In this document: positions 34,623 through 45,381 of the stretch, piece by piece
Numbering within the stretch: position 1 is the stretch's first letter
How the letters are laid out: each line of letters opens with the position of its first letter
Source of the DNA: Lachnospiraceae bacterium
Lineage (GTDB): Bacteria > Bacillota > Clostridia > Lachnospirales > Lachnospiraceae
DNA length: 64,000 nt
Direction: 5' to 3'
Assembly (NCBI GenBank): GCA_017463255.1
Contig: JAFTPP010000032.1
Coordinates: forward strand, 124,001 to 188,000
Notes under the pieces: model-generated
What the model saw: only the letters and a program-made list of their open reading frames with translations
Told to the model about the DNA's origin: nothing
Databases searched by the model: none
Position numbers and translations under genes: made by a program

Positions 34623-36863
34623 ATGGAACAAGAAAGAATTATTAGAACTGAATATTCTGACGTAATGCAGAAATCCTATATTAACTATGCTATGAGCGTT
34701 ATTATAGCAAGAGCACTTCCTGATGTAAGGGATGGTTTGAAGCCTGTTCAAAGACGTACTCTTTATGATATGCATGAACTTGGCATCAGATATGATAAAC
34801 CATATCGTAAGAGTGCCCGTATTGTAGGCGATACCATGGGTAAATATCATCCTCATGGTGACAGCTCTATTTATGATGCCCTTGTCGTTATGACACAGGA
34901 TTTTAAAAAAGGATTACCCCTTGTTGACGGACATGGTAACTTTGGTAACATTGAAGGGGATGGGGCGGCTGCCATGCGTTACACAGAAGCCCGACTTGCA
35001 AAAATCACTCAGGAAGCTTTTTTAAGTGATCTTGATAAGGATGTTGTTGATTTTATTCCCAACTTTGATGAAACAGAAAAAGAACCATCCGTTCTTCCGG
35101 TTAAAATCCCGAATCTGTTGGTAAATGGTGCAGAAGGTATTGCCGTTGGTATGGCTACCAGTATTCCGCCCCATAACCTTGCAGAAGTGATTGATGCAAC
35201 TAAGGCGTATATGAAGGATGAGAACATTACCAATAGAGAACTGATGAAATATGTTCAGGGCCCGGATTTTCCAACCGGTGGTATTGTTTGCAATAAAGAT
35301 GACCTTTTGGAAATATATGAGACCGGTCAGGGTAAAATTAAGATTCGTGGTAAAGTGGAAATAGAAAAGGCAAAGGGCGGCAAGGTTAATGTTGTCATTA
35401 CTGAGATTCCTTATACCATGATTGGAGCCAATATCGGTAAGTTTTTACAGGACGTTGCGGCTCTTCATGAAACTAAAAAGACCAATGATATTGTTGATAT
35501 TTCCAATCAGTCCTCTAAAGAAGGAATACGAATCGTAATTGAACTTCGTAAAGATGCTGATGCTGAAAATTTCATTAATATGCTTTATAAAAAGACCAGG
35601 CTTGAGGATACTTTTGGTGTAAATATGCTTGCTATTGCCGATGAACGACCTGAAACCATGAGCTTAAAACAGATTATTAAGCATAATGTTGATTTCCAGT
35701 ATGAAGTGAATACACGTAAATATAATAACCTTTTGGAAAAAGAACTGGAGAAAAAAGAAATCCAGGAAGGCTTAATTAAAGCTTGTAATGTGATTGATTT
35801 GATTATTGAGATTCTTCGTGGTTCAAAAGACAGAGCTATGGCAAAAGCCTGCCTGGTAGAGGGAAAAACAGACGGCATTAAGTTTAAATCCAAAGAATCT
35901 AAGATTATGGCATGCCAGCTTTGTTTTACGGAAAAACAGGCAAATGCCATTTTGGAAATGCGATTATATAAATTAATCGGATTGGAAATAGAGGCTTTAA
36001 TTGCAGACCATGAAAATACCATGGCTAATATCTATCGTTATGAGGATATTTTAGCAAGAAAAGACGCAATGGCCCAGGTTATTATGAATGAATTAGACGC
36101 CATAAAGAAAGAATATGGTGTAAAGAGAAAAACTGTCATTGAAAATGCTAAAGAAGCAGTATATGAAGAAAAGAAATTGGAAGAAATGGAAGTAATGGTT
36201 CTTATGGACCGTTTCGGATACGTTAAATCCATTGATATGCCTACTTACGAGCGTAATAAAGATGCTGCTGAAACAGAGAGCAGATTTATTGTTAAGTGTA
36301 AGAATACCGGTAAAGTGTGTCTTTTTACAAATAAGGGTCAGTTACATACGGTAAAAGTACTTGACATTCCGTTTGGTAAATTCAGGGATAAAGCGATTCC
36401 GATTGACAATATCAGTAATTATAGCTCTGATGTGGAATCCATTGTTTCGGTTGCAAGCCAGACTGAGTTAAATCTTTATCGTTTGATTTTTGTAACCAAG
36501 CTTTCTATGGTTAAAATTGTAGACGGTGGGGAGTTTGATGTTGCAAAACGTACTGTTGCGGCTACGAAATTACTGGATGATGATGAAGTAATCAGTGTTG
36601 AAGTAATGGGTGACCAAAGAAACATTGTTATGCAGACTAAGGAAGGCTGTTTCTTACGTTTCCCATTAGAAGAAATTCCGGAAAAGAAGAAAGCTGCAAT
36701 TGGTGTACGCGGTATGAAACTTGGCGCTAAAGATACGGTTGAAAATGTATATTATACCAAAAATGCCATAGACTCTACGATTGATTATAAGGGCAAAGCA
36801 TTGGAGCTTAATAAGATTAAGCTTGGAAAGAGAGATTCGAAGGGAGTTAAGGTCCGTACATGA
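34623..36863 (+). CDS. parC: Type IIA DNA topoisomerase subunit A (ParC/GyrA)
   Basis: 746 residues. The catalytic Tyr120 lies in [10 protein letters not shown]. The quinolone-interacting segment [11 protein letters not shown] has Ser81 and Asp85, the unmutated state. The C-terminal pinwheel region (about 500-746) lacks a QRRGGKG-type GyrA box where gyrase would carry it, so a decatenating topoisomerase IV role is more likely than supercoiling. It is shorter than typical GyrA (about 820-870). Start ATG follows TAGGAGG. Its stop overlaps the rsmD start (ATGA). Confidence 0.88.
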   Translation: MEQERIIRTEYSDVMQKSYINYAMSVIIARALPDVRDGLKPVQRRTLYDMHELGIRYDKPYRKSARIVGDTMGKYHPHGDSSIYDALVVMTQDFKKGLPLVDGHGNFGNIEGDGAAAMRYTEARLAKITQEAFLSDLDKDVVDFIPNFDETEKEPSVLPVKIPNLLVNGAEGIAVGMATSIPPHNLAEVIDATKAYMKDENITNRELMKYVQGPDFPTGGIVCNKDDLLEIYETGQGKIKIRGKVEIEKAKGGKVNVVITEIPYTMIGANIGKFLQDVAALHETKKTNDIVDISNQSSKEGIRIVIELRKDADAENFINMLYKKTRLEDTFGVNMLAIADERPETMSLKQIIKHNVDFQYEVNTRKYNNLLEKELEKKEIQEGLIKACNVIDLIIEILRGSKDRAMAKACLVEGKTDGIKFKSKESKIMACQLCFTEKQANAILEMRLYKLIGLEIEALIADHENTMANIYRYEDILARKDAMAQVIMNELDAIKKEYGVKRKTVIENAKEAVYEEKKLEEMEVMVLMDRFGYVKSIDMPTYERNKDAAETESRFIVKCKNTGKVCLFTNKGQLHTVKVLDIPFGKFRDKAIPIDNISNYSSDVESIVSVASQTELNLYRLIFVTKLSMVKIVDGGEFDVAKRTVAATKLLDDDEVISVEVMGDQRNIVMQTKEGCFLRFPLEEIPEKKKAAIGVRGMKLGAKDTVENVYYTKNAIDSTIDYKGKALELNKIKLGKRDSKGVKVRT

Positions 36864-37408
36864 GAATAATCGCCGGAAAAGCAAGAGGAACCATATTAAA
36901 AACTCCGGATGGGTTAAATACCCGGCCTACCACGGATAGAATTAAGGAAACTCTGTTTAACATGATTCAACTTTATCTTGCGGATTGTGTGTTTCTTGAT
37001 TTGTTTTCAGGAAGTGGCGGGATTGGCTTAGAAGCTGTGAGCAGAGGTGCCAAGAAGGCATATCTTGTGGAACAGGATAAAGCAGCCCTGCGTTGTATTT
37101 CGGATAATGTTAATAAATGTCATATGAATGACAATGTTACCATTGTTGCAAAAGATGTGCTTTTTTCTTTAGAGCATGTGATAAATGAAAAATGCGACGT
37201 GATTTTTATGGACCCGCCATACAATCAGGGCTTTGAGAAAAAAGTTCTTGAAATCATGAAAGATTCCTCTATAATTGATGATGATACATTGATTATTATA
37301 GAAGCTTCTTTGGAAACGGATTTTTCTTATCTTGATGATTTAGGATTTAAGATTTATAAAACCAAGCTCTATAAAACCAATCAACATGTAATGGTGAAGG
37401 GAAGATGA
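36860..37408 (+). CDS. rsmD: 16S rRNA (guanine(966)-N(2))-methyltransferase RsmD
   Basis: 182 residues. The N-terminal [12 protein letters not shown] and [14 protein letters not shown] are RsmD signatures. The SAM-binding [17 protein letters not shown] and catalytic DPPY (FMDPPYNQG) follow. It modifies G966 of 16S rRNA. The start is translationally coupled to the topoisomerase gene by an ATGA overlap, and it is followed directly by coaD, the near-universal rsmD-coaD pair. Confidence 0.95.
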   Translation: MRIIAGKARGTILKTPDGLNTRPTTDRIKETLFNMIQLYLADCVFLDLFSGSGGIGLEAVSRGAKKAYLVEQDKAALRCISDNVNKCHMNDNVTIVAKDVLFSLEHVINEKCDVIFMDPPYNQGFEKKVLEIMKDSSIIDDDTLIIIEASLETDFSYLDDLGFKIYKTKLYKTNQHVMVKGR

Positions 37409-37410
37409 TT

Positions 37411-37917
37411 ATGAAATCTGCAATATATCCGGGGAGTTTTGACCCGATTACCTATGGACATCTTGATATTATTAAACGTAGCGCCGAGATTTTTGATGAA
37501 TTAATTGTTGCTGTACTTGATAATAAAGCCAAGACTCCATTGTTTTCTGTTGAAGAACGTGTTAAAATACTACAAGAAGCTACAAAAGATATTCCAAATG
37601 TAAAAGTAGATTCATTCAGCGGTCTTTTGATTGAATATGCTAAGAAAAAAGATATACATGTTTCTATTAGAGGCTTAAGGGCGATTACGGATTTTGAGTA
37701 TGAATTACAGATTGCACAGACCAACAGTAAATTGTCCGGTGGCGCATTAGATACAATCTTTTTAACAACATCATTGGAATATGCATATTTGAGCTCTTCG
37801 AGTGTAAAAGAAATTGCAAGTTTCAATGGCGATATATCCCAGTGTGTACCGGATTTTGTAGCCGATTTGTTATATCAGAAATTTGATTTGCAAAAAAAGG
37901 AGAATACTGATGAGTAG
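37411..37917 (+). CDS. coaD: Phosphopantetheine adenylyltransferase
   Basis: 168 residues. It joins phosphopantetheine and ATP in coenzyme A synthesis. The nucleotidyltransferase motif [14 protein letters not shown] carries the T/HxGH element, and ISIRGLRA-like [15 protein letters not shown] plus [16 protein letters not shown] complete the CoaD set. ATG 37411 is preferred because AAGGGA lies 8 bases upstream; an ATG at 37405 overlapping rsmD is too close to the site. It overlaps the next gene by 8 bases. Confidence 0.96.
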   Translation: MKSAIYPGSFDPITYGHLDIIKRSAEIFDELIVAVLDNKAKTPLFSVEERVKILQEATKDIPNVKVDSFSGLLIEYAKKKDIHVSIRGLRAITDFEYELQIAQTNSKLSGGALDTIFLTTSLEYAYLSSSSVKEIASFNGDISQCVPDFVADLLYQKFDLQKKENTDE

Positions 37918-38521
37918 TAAGATTGAGCAGTTAATTTTAGAAATTGAGGAGTTGATTGAGGGATGTAAGTATCAGCCTCTTTCCAGCACCAAGATTGTTG
38001 TAAATAAAGAAGAAATTGATGAACTCTTAAGAGATTTAAAAAAGAGTACACCGGAAGAAATTAAGCGTTACCAGAAGATTATCGCTAATAAAGAAGCAAT
38101 TCTTAATGATGCTAAGGAAAAAGCCGAAAATCTTTTAAAACAGGCTGAAATTCAGACGAATCAATTGATCAGTGAACATGAGATTATGCAGCAGGCTTAT
38201 GCTCAGGCCAATGAGATTGTGTCTTTAGCTACCAAACAGGCGCAGGACATTCTTGATAATGCAACACAGGAAGCTAACAGTATGAGAGCAGCCGCTATGC
38301 AGTATACGGATGAGATTCTTGCCAACTTAGAAGCTTTAATCAGTCATTCCATTAGTGATATTCAGGGTAAATGTGACGGATTGTTAGGTTCACTTGACCA
38401 TTATAATGAGATTATAAGAAGCAACCGTAACGAGTTATATCCTCAGGATGTAGCGGAGGAGATTGAGCTTACAGAACAGAATCTTACTCCTGAATCCATG
38501 AGTGATTTAGAAATGATTTAA
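37910..38521 (+). CDS. Coiled-coil protein, V-type ATPase subunit H-like, unknown function
   Basis: 203 residues. The middle (about 55-145) is an uninterrupted amphipathic helix rich in Ala, Glu, Lys and Gln, like the stator/coiled-coil proteins often labelled vacuolar H+-ATPase subunit H or DivIVA-like in Lachnospiraceae. No ATPase genes are near, so that label is weak. The C-terminal part is acidic. Start ATG 37910 lies 7 bases after AAAAAGGAG and overlaps the coaD stop, so the two are translationally coupled. Confidence 0.75.
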   Translation: MSSKIEQLILEIEELIEGCKYQPLSSTKIVVNKEEIDELLRDLKKSTPEEIKRYQKIIANKEAILNDAKEKAENLLKQAEIQTNQLISEHEIMQQAYAQANEIVSLATKQAQDILDNATQEANSMRAAAMQYTDEILANLEALISHSISDIQGKCDGLLGSLDHYNEIIRSNRNELYPQDVAEEIELTEQNLTPESMSDLEMI

Positions 38522-38545
38522 ATCAGGCGTTGAAATTTAGGCATT

Positions 38546-38574
38546 AAAAAAGGCACTGTAAAGTGCCTTTTTTT
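38546..38574. terminator. Bidirectional terminator
   Basis: AGGCACT (38551-38557), GTAA loop, AGTGCCT (38562-38568), with A5 before and T-run after, between convergent genes. Confidence 0.9.
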
Positions 38575-38584
38575 GTTGTAATTA

Positions 38585-38764
38585 TTAAAAACCTAACATT
38601 TCGCTGATTGCTTCTTCCGGATATTCGATTACATAGTGAACTTCACAGTAACCTTTCTTGTATGTTTCAGCGTCACAACCATCATATTTACAATCATTGC
38701 CGCAAGCAACTAACTGTAATGATAAAGCGCCAAGTAATAAAAGTGCTGCAAGTTTCTTTTTCAT
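38585..38764 (-). CDS. Small lipoprotein with Cys/His zinc-like motif
   Basis: 59 residues. The N-terminal KKK, hydrophobic run and lipobox LVAC (Cys21) predict a lipid-anchored protein. The mature part of 39 residues has Cys25, Cys30, Cys40 and His43 in a C-x4-C-x9-C-x2-H arrangement with GYC-x-x-H. This resembles short zinc motifs seen in nuclease-associated and small zinc proteins. The start at 38764 follows GGGAGGAC on the minus strand; longer in-frame starts lack a site. It lies 35 bases after the YlbJ-like gene on the same strand. Role unknown. Confidence 0.65.
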   Translation of the reverse strand: MKKKLAALLLLGALSLQLVACGNDCKYDGCDAETYKKGYCEVHYVIEYPEEAISEMLGF

Positions 38765-38799
38765 TATAAAGTCCTCCCTCGTGAGTATGTATTTGATTG

Positions 38800-39669
38800 T
38801 CACATTATAGCATTTTTGGTAAAAAGAAACAAGCCATATATCATAATTATTATTAGTGTATGAATCGATTTATGGATACAATAGTGATTCAATGACAGGT
38901 CTGTTTCTTTTAACATGGAACGGGTTTGGAAGAGACAGGAAAGCCCGCCCAGTGTCAAATAGACAAATGATTCCATGATTCCGGGAGTAATGTATGATAA
39001 GCCTGAACTGATTTCAAGTAAGGGGTATATTTTAGTAAATATTTGATTGGATCCTGTAAGTGAGTGGATTATTATTTTTATCAGATATCCAATAGAGCTA
39101 AAAAAAACCATGTATCCCCCAAGTTTTGCTATACTTATCAGTGCATCAGTTATTGACTGATCAAGACAATGGGGAAAATCTAAGGATTTCACAGTATTTA
39201 TTTCTTTGTTTTTGAAATGATTTATTTTGTTCTTATAAATGGTATGTCGAAGGAAAAATCCATAAATGAAAGGAACGCCATAAAAAGTAATCAAAAAAAC
39301 AATAGTACCCATTGTGCTTAAGGATAAAAGTGGCGCAATAAAGGTAATACAATAGATTGGACTTACGTGATTACAAAAAGAAAGCAGGTATTCAGCTTCC
39401 GTCTTTGTAATCTTTTTTTGTCCATATAATTGTCCGATTACTTTTGCACCCATGGGAAAGCCGAATAAAAATCCTGACACAATAGTATAGATTCCGTAAT
39501 CACATATTAGAAACAACTTTCTAAATACAGGTAATAAGAGTTTTACAAAATAATGCTCCCAATGCATTAAGATTAATATATTTGATATAATCATGAACGG
39601 TAGTAAGGATGGTAACAGATTTTCAAACCAGATTAGTATGGTATTTGCGCAAAATGTTTTCAATTCCAT
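38800..39669 (-). CDS. YlbJ-like sporulation integral membrane protein
   Basis: 289 residues with about seven hydrophobic segments. Features of the nucleoside-recognition (Gate) family that includes YlbJ are the LLPSLLPFMIISNI opening, SGFLFGFPMGAKV and the NHVSPIYCITF block. YlbJ in Bacillus is needed for spore cortex or coat maturation and lies next to rsmD (ylbH) and coaD (ylbI), here 0.9 kb away on the other strand. This synteny supports the call. No promoter was assigned. Its start ATG has a weak AAAAGGATATGG leader. Confidence 0.75.
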   Translation of the reverse strand: MELKTFCANTILIWFENLLPSLLPFMIISNILILMHWEHYFVKLLLPVFRKLFLICDYGIYTIVSGFLFGFPMGAKVIGQLYGQKKITKTEAEYLLSFCNHVSPIYCITFIAPLLSLSTMGTIVFLITFYGVPFIYGFFLRHTIYKNKINHFKNKEINTVKSLDFPHCLDQSITDALISIAKLGGYMVFFSSIGYLIKIIIHSLTGSNQIFTKIYPLLEISSGLSYITPGIMESFVYLTLGGLSCLFQTRSMLKETDLSLNHYCIHKSIHTLIIIMIYGLFLFTKNAIM

Positions 39670-39748
39670 ATCCTTTTTCGGTCATTTATGTTATACTTAA
39701 TTATATTTGTGCAAAATGGCAATATGATTGTCTGATTAGGAGTTTGTG

Positions 39749-40462
39749 TTGAGATTAGATAAGTATTTGGCTGACGGTGGGGCCGGTAGCCGCTCCCAAG
39801 TAAAAGAGTATATTAAAAAAGGTAAAGTCAGTGTTAATGGTATTATTGTAAAAAATGCAGATGCCTCTGTTGGAGATGATGATGTTGTTGAGTGCATGGG
39901 TAAACGATACTCTGCAGGCAAGTTCCGCTATTATATGTTAAATAAACCGGTGGATGTGGTTAGTGCAACTACTGATAATAGAGATAGAACAGTGATTGAT
40001 ATTTTAAAAGAATGTGACGTGAATGTTAAAGACCTTTTTCCTGTGGGGCGTCTCGATAAAGATACAGAAGGGTTACTTTTAATTACTGATGATGGGCAAT
40101 TATCCCATGAATTACTCAGCCCTAAAAAGCATGTTGACAAAACCTATGAGGTGGGATTGCGTGATTTATTTACCACTGAAATGGAAAGAAAGCTAACGGA
40201 AGGTGTAGACATTGGGGAAAAGCGACCCACAATGCCTGCAAAGGTTCAAATTATTAACGATAAGAAGATTCTTTTAACCATTCGTGAAGGAAAATTTCAC
40301 CAGGTGAAAAGAATGCTCATGGCGGTAGGGAATGAAGTTATCTATCTGAAACGTTTAAAGATGGGACCTCTTTCCTTAGACGATTCCTTAGGTCAGGGAG
40401 AATTTAGAGAGCTTTCGGATTGTGAGATTAATGCTTTAAAAACAATACATGAAGGGAAATAG
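39749..40462 (+). CDS. RsuA-family 16S rRNA pseudouridine synthase
   Basis: 237 residues. An N-terminal S4 RNA-binding domain (MRLDKYLADGGAGSRSQVKEYI) is followed by the pseudouridine synthase domain with catalytic Asp in PVGRLDKDTEGLLL and TYEVGL. The RsuA/RluB/RluE subgroup modifies 16S or 23S rRNA. TTG 39749 is favoured because AGGAG is 6 bases upstream and homologues begin MRLDKYL; GTG 39746 is one codon earlier. It ends by overlapping the leader of the HAD gene. An extended -10 (TGT-TATACT, 39689-39697) may drive it. Confidence 0.9.
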   Translation: MRLDKYLADGGAGSRSQVKEYIKKGKVSVNGIIVKNADASVGDDDVVECMGKRYSAGKFRYYMLNKPVDVVSATTDNRDRTVIDILKECDVNVKDLFPVGRLDKDTEGLLLITDDGQLSHELLSPKKHVDKTYEVGLRDLFTTEMERKLTEGVDIGEKRPTMPAKVQIINDKKILLTIREGKFHQVKRMLMAVGNEVIYLKRLKMGPLSLDDSLGQGEFRELSDCEINALKTIHEGK

Positions 40463-40466
40463 ATTC

Positions 40467-41141
40467 ATGAATTTGAAATATAAGGGTGTCATATTTGATT
40501 TAGATGGAACTTTAGTGGATTCTATGTGGATGTGGCATGAGATTGATATTGAATATTTAGGTAGATTTGGAATTGAGTTGCCTGATAAGCTGCAATCTGA
40601 AATAGAAGGTATGAGTTTTTATGAAACGGCTGTTTATTTTAAAGACAGGTTTCAAATCAAGGATTCTTTAGATAAGATAATGGCTGACTGGAATCAGATG
40701 GCGTGGGATAAATATACTTATGAAGTGCCGTTAAAATCCGGTGTGAAAGAATTTTTACTATTTTTAAAAAATAATGGAGTAAAAACGGGAATTGCCACCA
40801 GTAACAGCCGTGAGTTAACGGAGCAAATATTGAAGGTTCATAATATAGAAGAATTTTTGGATGTGATTGTTACGGGAAGTGAAGTGACAAACGGAAAGCC
40901 TGCACCGGATATTTATTTAGAAGCCGCAAGGAAGCTTGGTGTAAAACCAAGCGAGTGTGTAGCTTTTGAAGATATTATTCCCGGGATACAGGCGGCAAAG
41001 AATGCCGGAATGTTGGTATATTGTGTGGATGATGCCTATTCCAAAGAACAATGGGATGATAAGGTGAAGCTTTCTGACTTGGCGATTTATGACTACAATG
41101 AGGTATTAAGTAATGAGAAGTGGTTTTTTACCGATTTCTAA
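40467..41141 (+). CDS. HAD-superfamily phosphatase (beta-phosphoglucomutase-like)
   Basis: 224 residues. The nucleophile motif [10 protein letters not shown] (Asp11, Asp13), cap domain (about 20-85), TSNS (motif II), Lys in NGKPAPD and [15 protein letters not shown] (motif IV) are all present. It is a phosphomonoesterase or sugar-phosphate mutase of HAD subfamily IA; the substrate is unknown. The start at 40467 lies after AAGGGAAA. The stop lies 29 bases inside the YgiQ gene, which starts in another frame. Confidence 0.9.
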   Translation: MNLKYKGVIFDLDGTLVDSMWMWHEIDIEYLGRFGIELPDKLQSEIEGMSFYETAVYFKDRFQIKDSLDKIMADWNQMAWDKYTYEVPLKSGVKEFLLFLKNNGVKTGIATSNSRELTEQILKVHNIEEFLDVIVTGSEVTNGKPAPDIYLEAARKLGVKPSECVAFEDIIPGIQAAKNAGMLVYCVDDAYSKEQWDDKVKLSDLAIYDYNEVLSNEKWFFTDF

Positions 41142-43032
41142 AGAAGATTTGGTTAGAGAAAATATTGAACAGCTTGATTTTGTGTATATTTCGGGTGATG
41201 CCTACGTGGATCACCCTTCTTTTGGTACAGCCATTATTAGCAGAATTCTTGTTGATCATGGTTATACGGTAGGAATTATTGCACAGCCTGACTGGAAAGA
41301 TGATACGAGCATTTCGATTCTTGGTGAACCAAGGCTTGGCTTTTTGGTATCTTCAGGAAATATGGATTCCATGGTAAATCATTACTATGTATCCAAAAAA
41401 CATCGCGAAAGTGATGCTTATTCTCCAAACGGTGAAGCATATAAAAGACCTGACCATGCTTTGGTAGCATATTGCAATCTGATTCGCAGAAGTTATAAAA
41501 AGAAACCGATTATTGTTGGCGGAATTGAAGCCAGTCTCAGACGTTTGGCTCATTATGATTATTGGTCAGATTCCTTTAAACGTTCTGTTTTGCTGGATAG
41601 CGGTGCAGATTTACTGATTTACGGTATGGGTGAAAAAGCCATAGTTGAAATTGCAGATGCAATGAACAGCGGTATTGACATCAAAGATATATCTTTTGTC
41701 AGAGGAACAGTATATAAGACAAAAGTATTGCCTGAAGGTTATGAATTACTTACATTGCCATCTTATGACAATATGAAAGAGGATAAGATTCAATATGCTT
41801 CTTCTTTTATGAAGCAATATGAAAATACAGATCCTTTTACTGCAAAAACATTGGTTGAATCATACGGCAATGGTACTTATGTGATTCAAAATCCACCCCA
41901 GTATCCCCTTTCTGTGGAAGAAATGGATCATGTTTATGATTTGCCATACATGAGAACTTATCATCCTGTTTATGAAGAAATGGGAGGTATTCCTGCAATA
42001 GCCGAAGTGAAGTTTTCATTAGTAAGTAACAGAGGTTGTTTTGGTGGATGCAGCTTTTGTGCATTAACATTCCATCAGGGACGTATGATCCAGGTAAGAA
42101 GTCATGAATCCATTATCAAAGAAGCAAAGCTTATTATTGAAGACAAAGATTTTAAAGGCTATATTCATGATGTTGGAGGACCTACGGCAAACTTTAGACA
42201 CACGTCCTGTGAAAAGCAAAAGACCATGGGTGTTTGTAAAAATAAGCAGTGTCTGTTCCCCGATGTGTGTAAAAATTGTAATGTAGACCATTCGGACTAT
42301 CTGGAACTGTTACGTAAGTTAAGAGCATTACCTAAGGTAAAGAAAGTCTTTGTACGTTCCGGTATCCGTTTTGATTATTTGGTTGCCGATGAGGACGATA
42401 CTTTTTTCAAAGAGCTTGTAAAGTATCATATTAGTGGTCAGTTAAAGGTTGCTCCGGAACATATTTCTGATGCAGTATTAAAAAGAATGGGAAAACCTTG
42501 TAATGAGGTATACAAGAAATTTATCCGTAGATATGAGAAGTTAAACGAACAAATGGGCTTGAAACAGTTTGTGGTTCCCTATTTAATGTCTTCTCATCCG
42601 GGGTCAACTTTAAAAGAAGCCATAGAGCTTGCTGAATATTTAAGGGATTTAGGATATATGCCCCAACAGGTACAGGATTTTTATCCGACTCCATCCACAC
42701 TTTCTACAGTTATGTATTATACAGGGGTGGACCCAAGGGATATGAAACCGGTATATACGCCTAAGAATCCTCATGAAAAGGCAATGCAGCGTGCCTTGAT
42801 CCAGTATCGAAATCCGAACAATTATGACTTGGTTATGGAAGCCTTGAAGAAAGAAGGACGGGAAGATTTAATCGGTTTTTCCAAGGAATGCCTGATACGT
42901 CCAAGAAATATGGATAAAAAAGCAAGTGTTCAATACGGACAAGATAAAAAATCGAACTATAATAATGCTAAAAGGGCAGAGAAACCTAAGAAGAAAAAAA
43001 CAATCCGTAATGTTCATAAAAAGAAAAACTAG
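41113..43032 (+). CDS. YgiQ family radical SAM protein
   Basis: 639 residues. The N-terminal UPF0313 domain opens FLPISKEDL and has the family block [16 protein letters not shown]. The radical SAM cluster motif is [14 protein letters not shown] further cysteine cluster follows at residues about 370-390. The C-terminus is a lysine-rich tail (last 40 residues). The substrate is unknown for the whole family. The start lies 29 bases inside the HAD gene, so the two are coupled. Confidence 0.93.
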   Translation: MRSGFLPISKEDLVRENIEQLDFVYISGDAYVDHPSFGTAIISRILVDHGYTVGIIAQPDWKDDTSISILGEPRLGFLVSSGNMDSMVNHYYVSKKHRESDAYSPNGEAYKRPDHALVAYCNLIRRSYKKKPIIVGGIEASLRRLAHYDYWSDSFKRSVLLDSGADLLIYGMGEKAIVEIADAMNSGIDIKDISFVRGTVYKTKVLPEGYELLTLPSYDNMKEDKIQYASSFMKQYENTDPFTAKTLVESYGNGTYVIQNPPQYPLSVEEMDHVYDLPYMRTYHPVYEEMGGIPAIAEVKFSLVSNRGCFGGCSFCALTFHQGRMIQVRSHESIIKEAKLIIEDKDFKGYIHDVGGPTANFRHTSCEKQKTMGVCKNKQCLFPDVCKNCNVDHSDYLELLRKLRALPKVKKVFVRSGIRFDYLVADEDDTFFKELVKYHISGQLKVAPEHISDAVLKRMGKPCNEVYKKFIRRYEKLNEQMGLKQFVVPYLMSSHPGSTLKEAIELAEYLRDLGYMPQQVQDFYPTPSTLSTVMYYTGVDPRDMKPVYTPKNPHEKAMQRALIQYRNPNNYDLVMEALKKEGREDLIGFSKECLIRPRNMDKKASVQYGQDKKSNYNNAKRAEKPKKKKTIRNVHKKKN

Positions 43033-43047
43033 AATGGAGGCAAAATT

Positions 43048-43833
43048 ATGAGTGTAGCAATTATTACAGGTGCTTCAAGAGGTATGGGAGAAGAGTTTGC
43101 ATATAAAATTCAAAAGGAATTTCCTTATGTTCATGAAATATGGTTAATTGCAAGAGATGGTGAAAAGCTTGAAAGCATTGCAGATAAGCTGACACATTGT
43201 CATGTAAGAACAATTTCTTGCGATTTATGCGAAGAAAATGACAGAATTGCCATAGGACAGTTTTTGAAAAAGCATAAACCTAAGGTAAGTCATTTGATTC
43301 AATGTGCCGGTTTTGGACTGGTTGGTGATTTTACAGATATTCCGGCAGAAGAACAGTTGAATATGATTGAGTTAAATAATAAGGCATTGGTACACTTAAC
43401 ACATTTAATTCTTCCTTATATGAAAGATAAAGGGAGAATTATTATGCTTGCAAGTGCTGCGGCATTCATGCCACAAGCCGGATTTGCTGTATATGCAGCA
43501 AGTAAATCCTTTGTTTTAAGTTTTTCAAGAGGATTAAATGAAGAGTTGCGTCACAGAAAGATTACGGTTACCGCTGTATGTCCTGGACCTGTAAATACTG
43601 AGTTTTTTAATCGGGCAGAACAGTATAATGCTTCAATTTCCATGAAGAAAAAAATGATGGTCACAAAGGAATTTGTTGTAAATAAAGCATTAAAAGCGTC
43701 AAAATTAAGATGTCCTTATGTAACACCGGGAATTGTAATGCAGCTTGGTCAAATGGCAGCAAAATTCATTCCTCATTCTATTTGTCTTTGGGCTATGAGA
43801 AAGGGAGGACTTGTACGTGAGAAGAATTCCTAA
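43048..43833 (+). CDS. Short-chain dehydrogenase/reductase (SDR)
   Basis: 261 residues. The Rossmann motif TGASRGMGEEFA, the NNKALVHL region, the Ser of LASAAAF and the catalytic YAASKSF define a classical SDR. The substrate is unknown. A C-terminal basic patch (MRKGG) ends it. It starts 15 bases after ygiQ behind TGGAGGC. The next gene overlaps its end by 17 bases. Confidence 0.9.
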   Translation: MSVAIITGASRGMGEEFAYKIQKEFPYVHEIWLIARDGEKLESIADKLTHCHVRTISCDLCEENDRIAIGQFLKKHKPKVSHLIQCAGFGLVGDFTDIPAEEQLNMIELNNKALVHLTHLILPYMKDKGRIIMLASAAAFMPQAGFAVYAASKSFVLSFSRGLNEELRHRKITVTAVCPGPVNTEFFNRAEQYNASISMKKKMMVTKEFVVNKALKASKLRCPYVTPGIVMQLGQMAAKFIPHSICLWAMRKGGLVREKNS

Positions 43834-44383
43834 AGGAAATTATGGATATTTAAAGTTTCAAAAAAAGTACGAAGTGATTAAAACAATTATATTTTTTCTA
43901 ATTCCGCTTTCCATGTTTTTTGCCGGATGGTATACAACGAAAAGCCGTATGAATCTTTTGACGGTTGTTGCTATACTAGGTATGCTTCCGGCTTGTAAAA
44001 GTGCTGTTGTTATGATAATGACCTTAAAAAGCAAGGGGATTTCTGAAGCAGATTATCATAAAGTTGCTGAATGTGTTGGAGAGCTTACCTGTTGTTATGA
44101 TATGAATGTAACAACTTATAATAAAACTTATCGTATCGGTAGTCTCGCTCTTAGAGATAAGACAATTGTTGCTTATTGTGATGATTCAAAAGCAGATATG
44201 AATGAGCTTGAAAAATATATGAAACAAATGCTTGAGCAAAATGCATATAAAGGTTATTCGTTTAAATGCTTTACAACCATTCAAAAATATACAGACCGTT
44301 TAAAACAGTTGCAGGAATTACCTTGTGACAACCCTAATATGGAATATGGGGTTAAGGATTTGATGTTGGCATTGTCATTATGA
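43817..44383 (+). CDS. Membrane protein of unknown function
   Basis: 188 residues. Two hydrophobic segments (about 20-40 and 48-70) near the N-terminus are followed by a cytoplasmic-looking mixed alpha/beta domain of 115 residues. No known motif is found. GTG 43817 is chosen because GGGAGG lies 8 bases upstream; a TTG at 43811 is too close. It overlaps the SDR gene by 17 bases and is followed by a pseudouridine synthase, so it is part of the same operon. Confidence 0.7.
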   Translation: MRRIPKGNYGYLKFQKKYEVIKTIIFFLIPLSMFFAGWYTTKSRMNLLTVVAILGMLPACKSAVVMIMTLKSKGISEADYHKVAECVGELTCCYDMNVTTYNKTYRIGSLALRDKTIVAYCDDSKADMNELEKYMKQMLEQNAYKGYSFKCFTTIQKYTDRLKQLQELPCDNPNMEYGVKDLMLALSL

Positions 44384-44405
44384 TTTTTTGACTTAAGGAG
44401 TAATA

Positions 44406-45359
44406 ATGCAAAAACTTATTGTTGGTAAAAATGAAGAGAATCAACGTTTTGATAAATACCTGATGAAGGTGTTTCCTAATGCAGGCAGTTCTTTTCTATA
44501 TAAGATGCTTCGAAAAAAGAATATTACTCTTAATAAGAAAAAGGCAACCGGAGCTGAAAAGATTAAACTAAATGATTCTGTTGAGGTTTTCTTTTCAGAT
44601 GAGACTTTTCTTAAAATGAGAGGACAATCCAATGCCATCAATACCGATGTTTACGAAAGAGCGTTTTTATCATTAAAAGGGATTGAAGTTATTTATGAAG
44701 ATGAAGATGTTCTGGCATTAAATAAACCGGTAGGGATTTTATCACAAACAGATGAGAAGAACCATATTTCCATTAATGAATGGATGATTGGTTATTTGCT
44801 TCATAAAGGCAAAATAACAAAAGAAAGTCTTTCTACTTATAAACCATCCGTCGTAAACAGACTTGACAGAAATACCACAGGACTGATGTTTTGCGGCATT
44901 TCCTTAAAGGGAAGCCAAACATTATCCGCATTATTCAAAGACAGAACAATTAACAAATACTATGTTTGTGTGGTGCATGGGGTAATCAGTGAATCTTCAA
45001 ACCTTCATGCTTATCTTAAAAAAGATAACAGTGATAATATTGTTGATGTAAAAGATAAGCCTTTTACGGGAAGTGTGGAGATAATAACAGAGTACAAACC
45101 ATTAAAAGTCTGTGGGGAATATACAATATTGGAAGTGCATTTGATTACGGGCAAAACCCATCAGATTCGTGCCCATTTGGCCTATATCGGGCATCCGTTA
45201 GTAGGAGATACAAAGTATGGCGGTAAAAGCCATGAACATAAATTCCAATTATTACATTCTTACCGGACAGTATTTCCTAAGTTAGAAAGTATGCCTAATC
45301 TTAGTGAGAAAGAAATTGTTTGTAAATTACCCAAGGAATATGATAAATATTTGAATTAA
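44406..45359 (+). CDS. RluA-family pseudouridine synthase
   Basis: 317 residues. An N-terminal S4 domain (about 10-60, FLYKMLRKKNITLN) precedes the catalytic domain with NRLDRNTTGLMF (catalytic Asp) and LITGKTHQIRAHLAYIGHPLVGD. It resembles RluC/RluD-type 23S rRNA enzymes. Start ATG is preceded by TTAAGGAG. It lies between a membrane protein and recU with short gaps. Confidence 0.93.
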   Translation: MQKLIVGKNEENQRFDKYLMKVFPNAGSSFLYKMLRKKNITLNKKKATGAEKIKLNDSVEVFFSDETFLKMRGQSNAINTDVYERAFLSLKGIEVIYEDEDVLALNKPVGILSQTDEKNHISINEWMIGYLLHKGKITKESLSTYKPSVVNRLDRNTTGLMFCGISLKGSQTLSALFKDRTINKYYVCVVHGVISESSNLHAYLKKDNSDNIVDVKDKPFTGSVEIITEYKPLKVCGEYTILEVHLITGKTHQIRAHLAYIGHPLVGDTKYGGKSHEHKFQLLHSYRTVFPKLESMPNLSEKEIVCKLPKEYDKYLN

Positions 45360-45381
45360 TACATAGAAGGGATACGCTTAT

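Noticed and set aside
35585-36022. Antisense open frame in parC (145 codons)
   Set aside because: Shadow of the topoisomerase gene; composition not protein-like and no start site.
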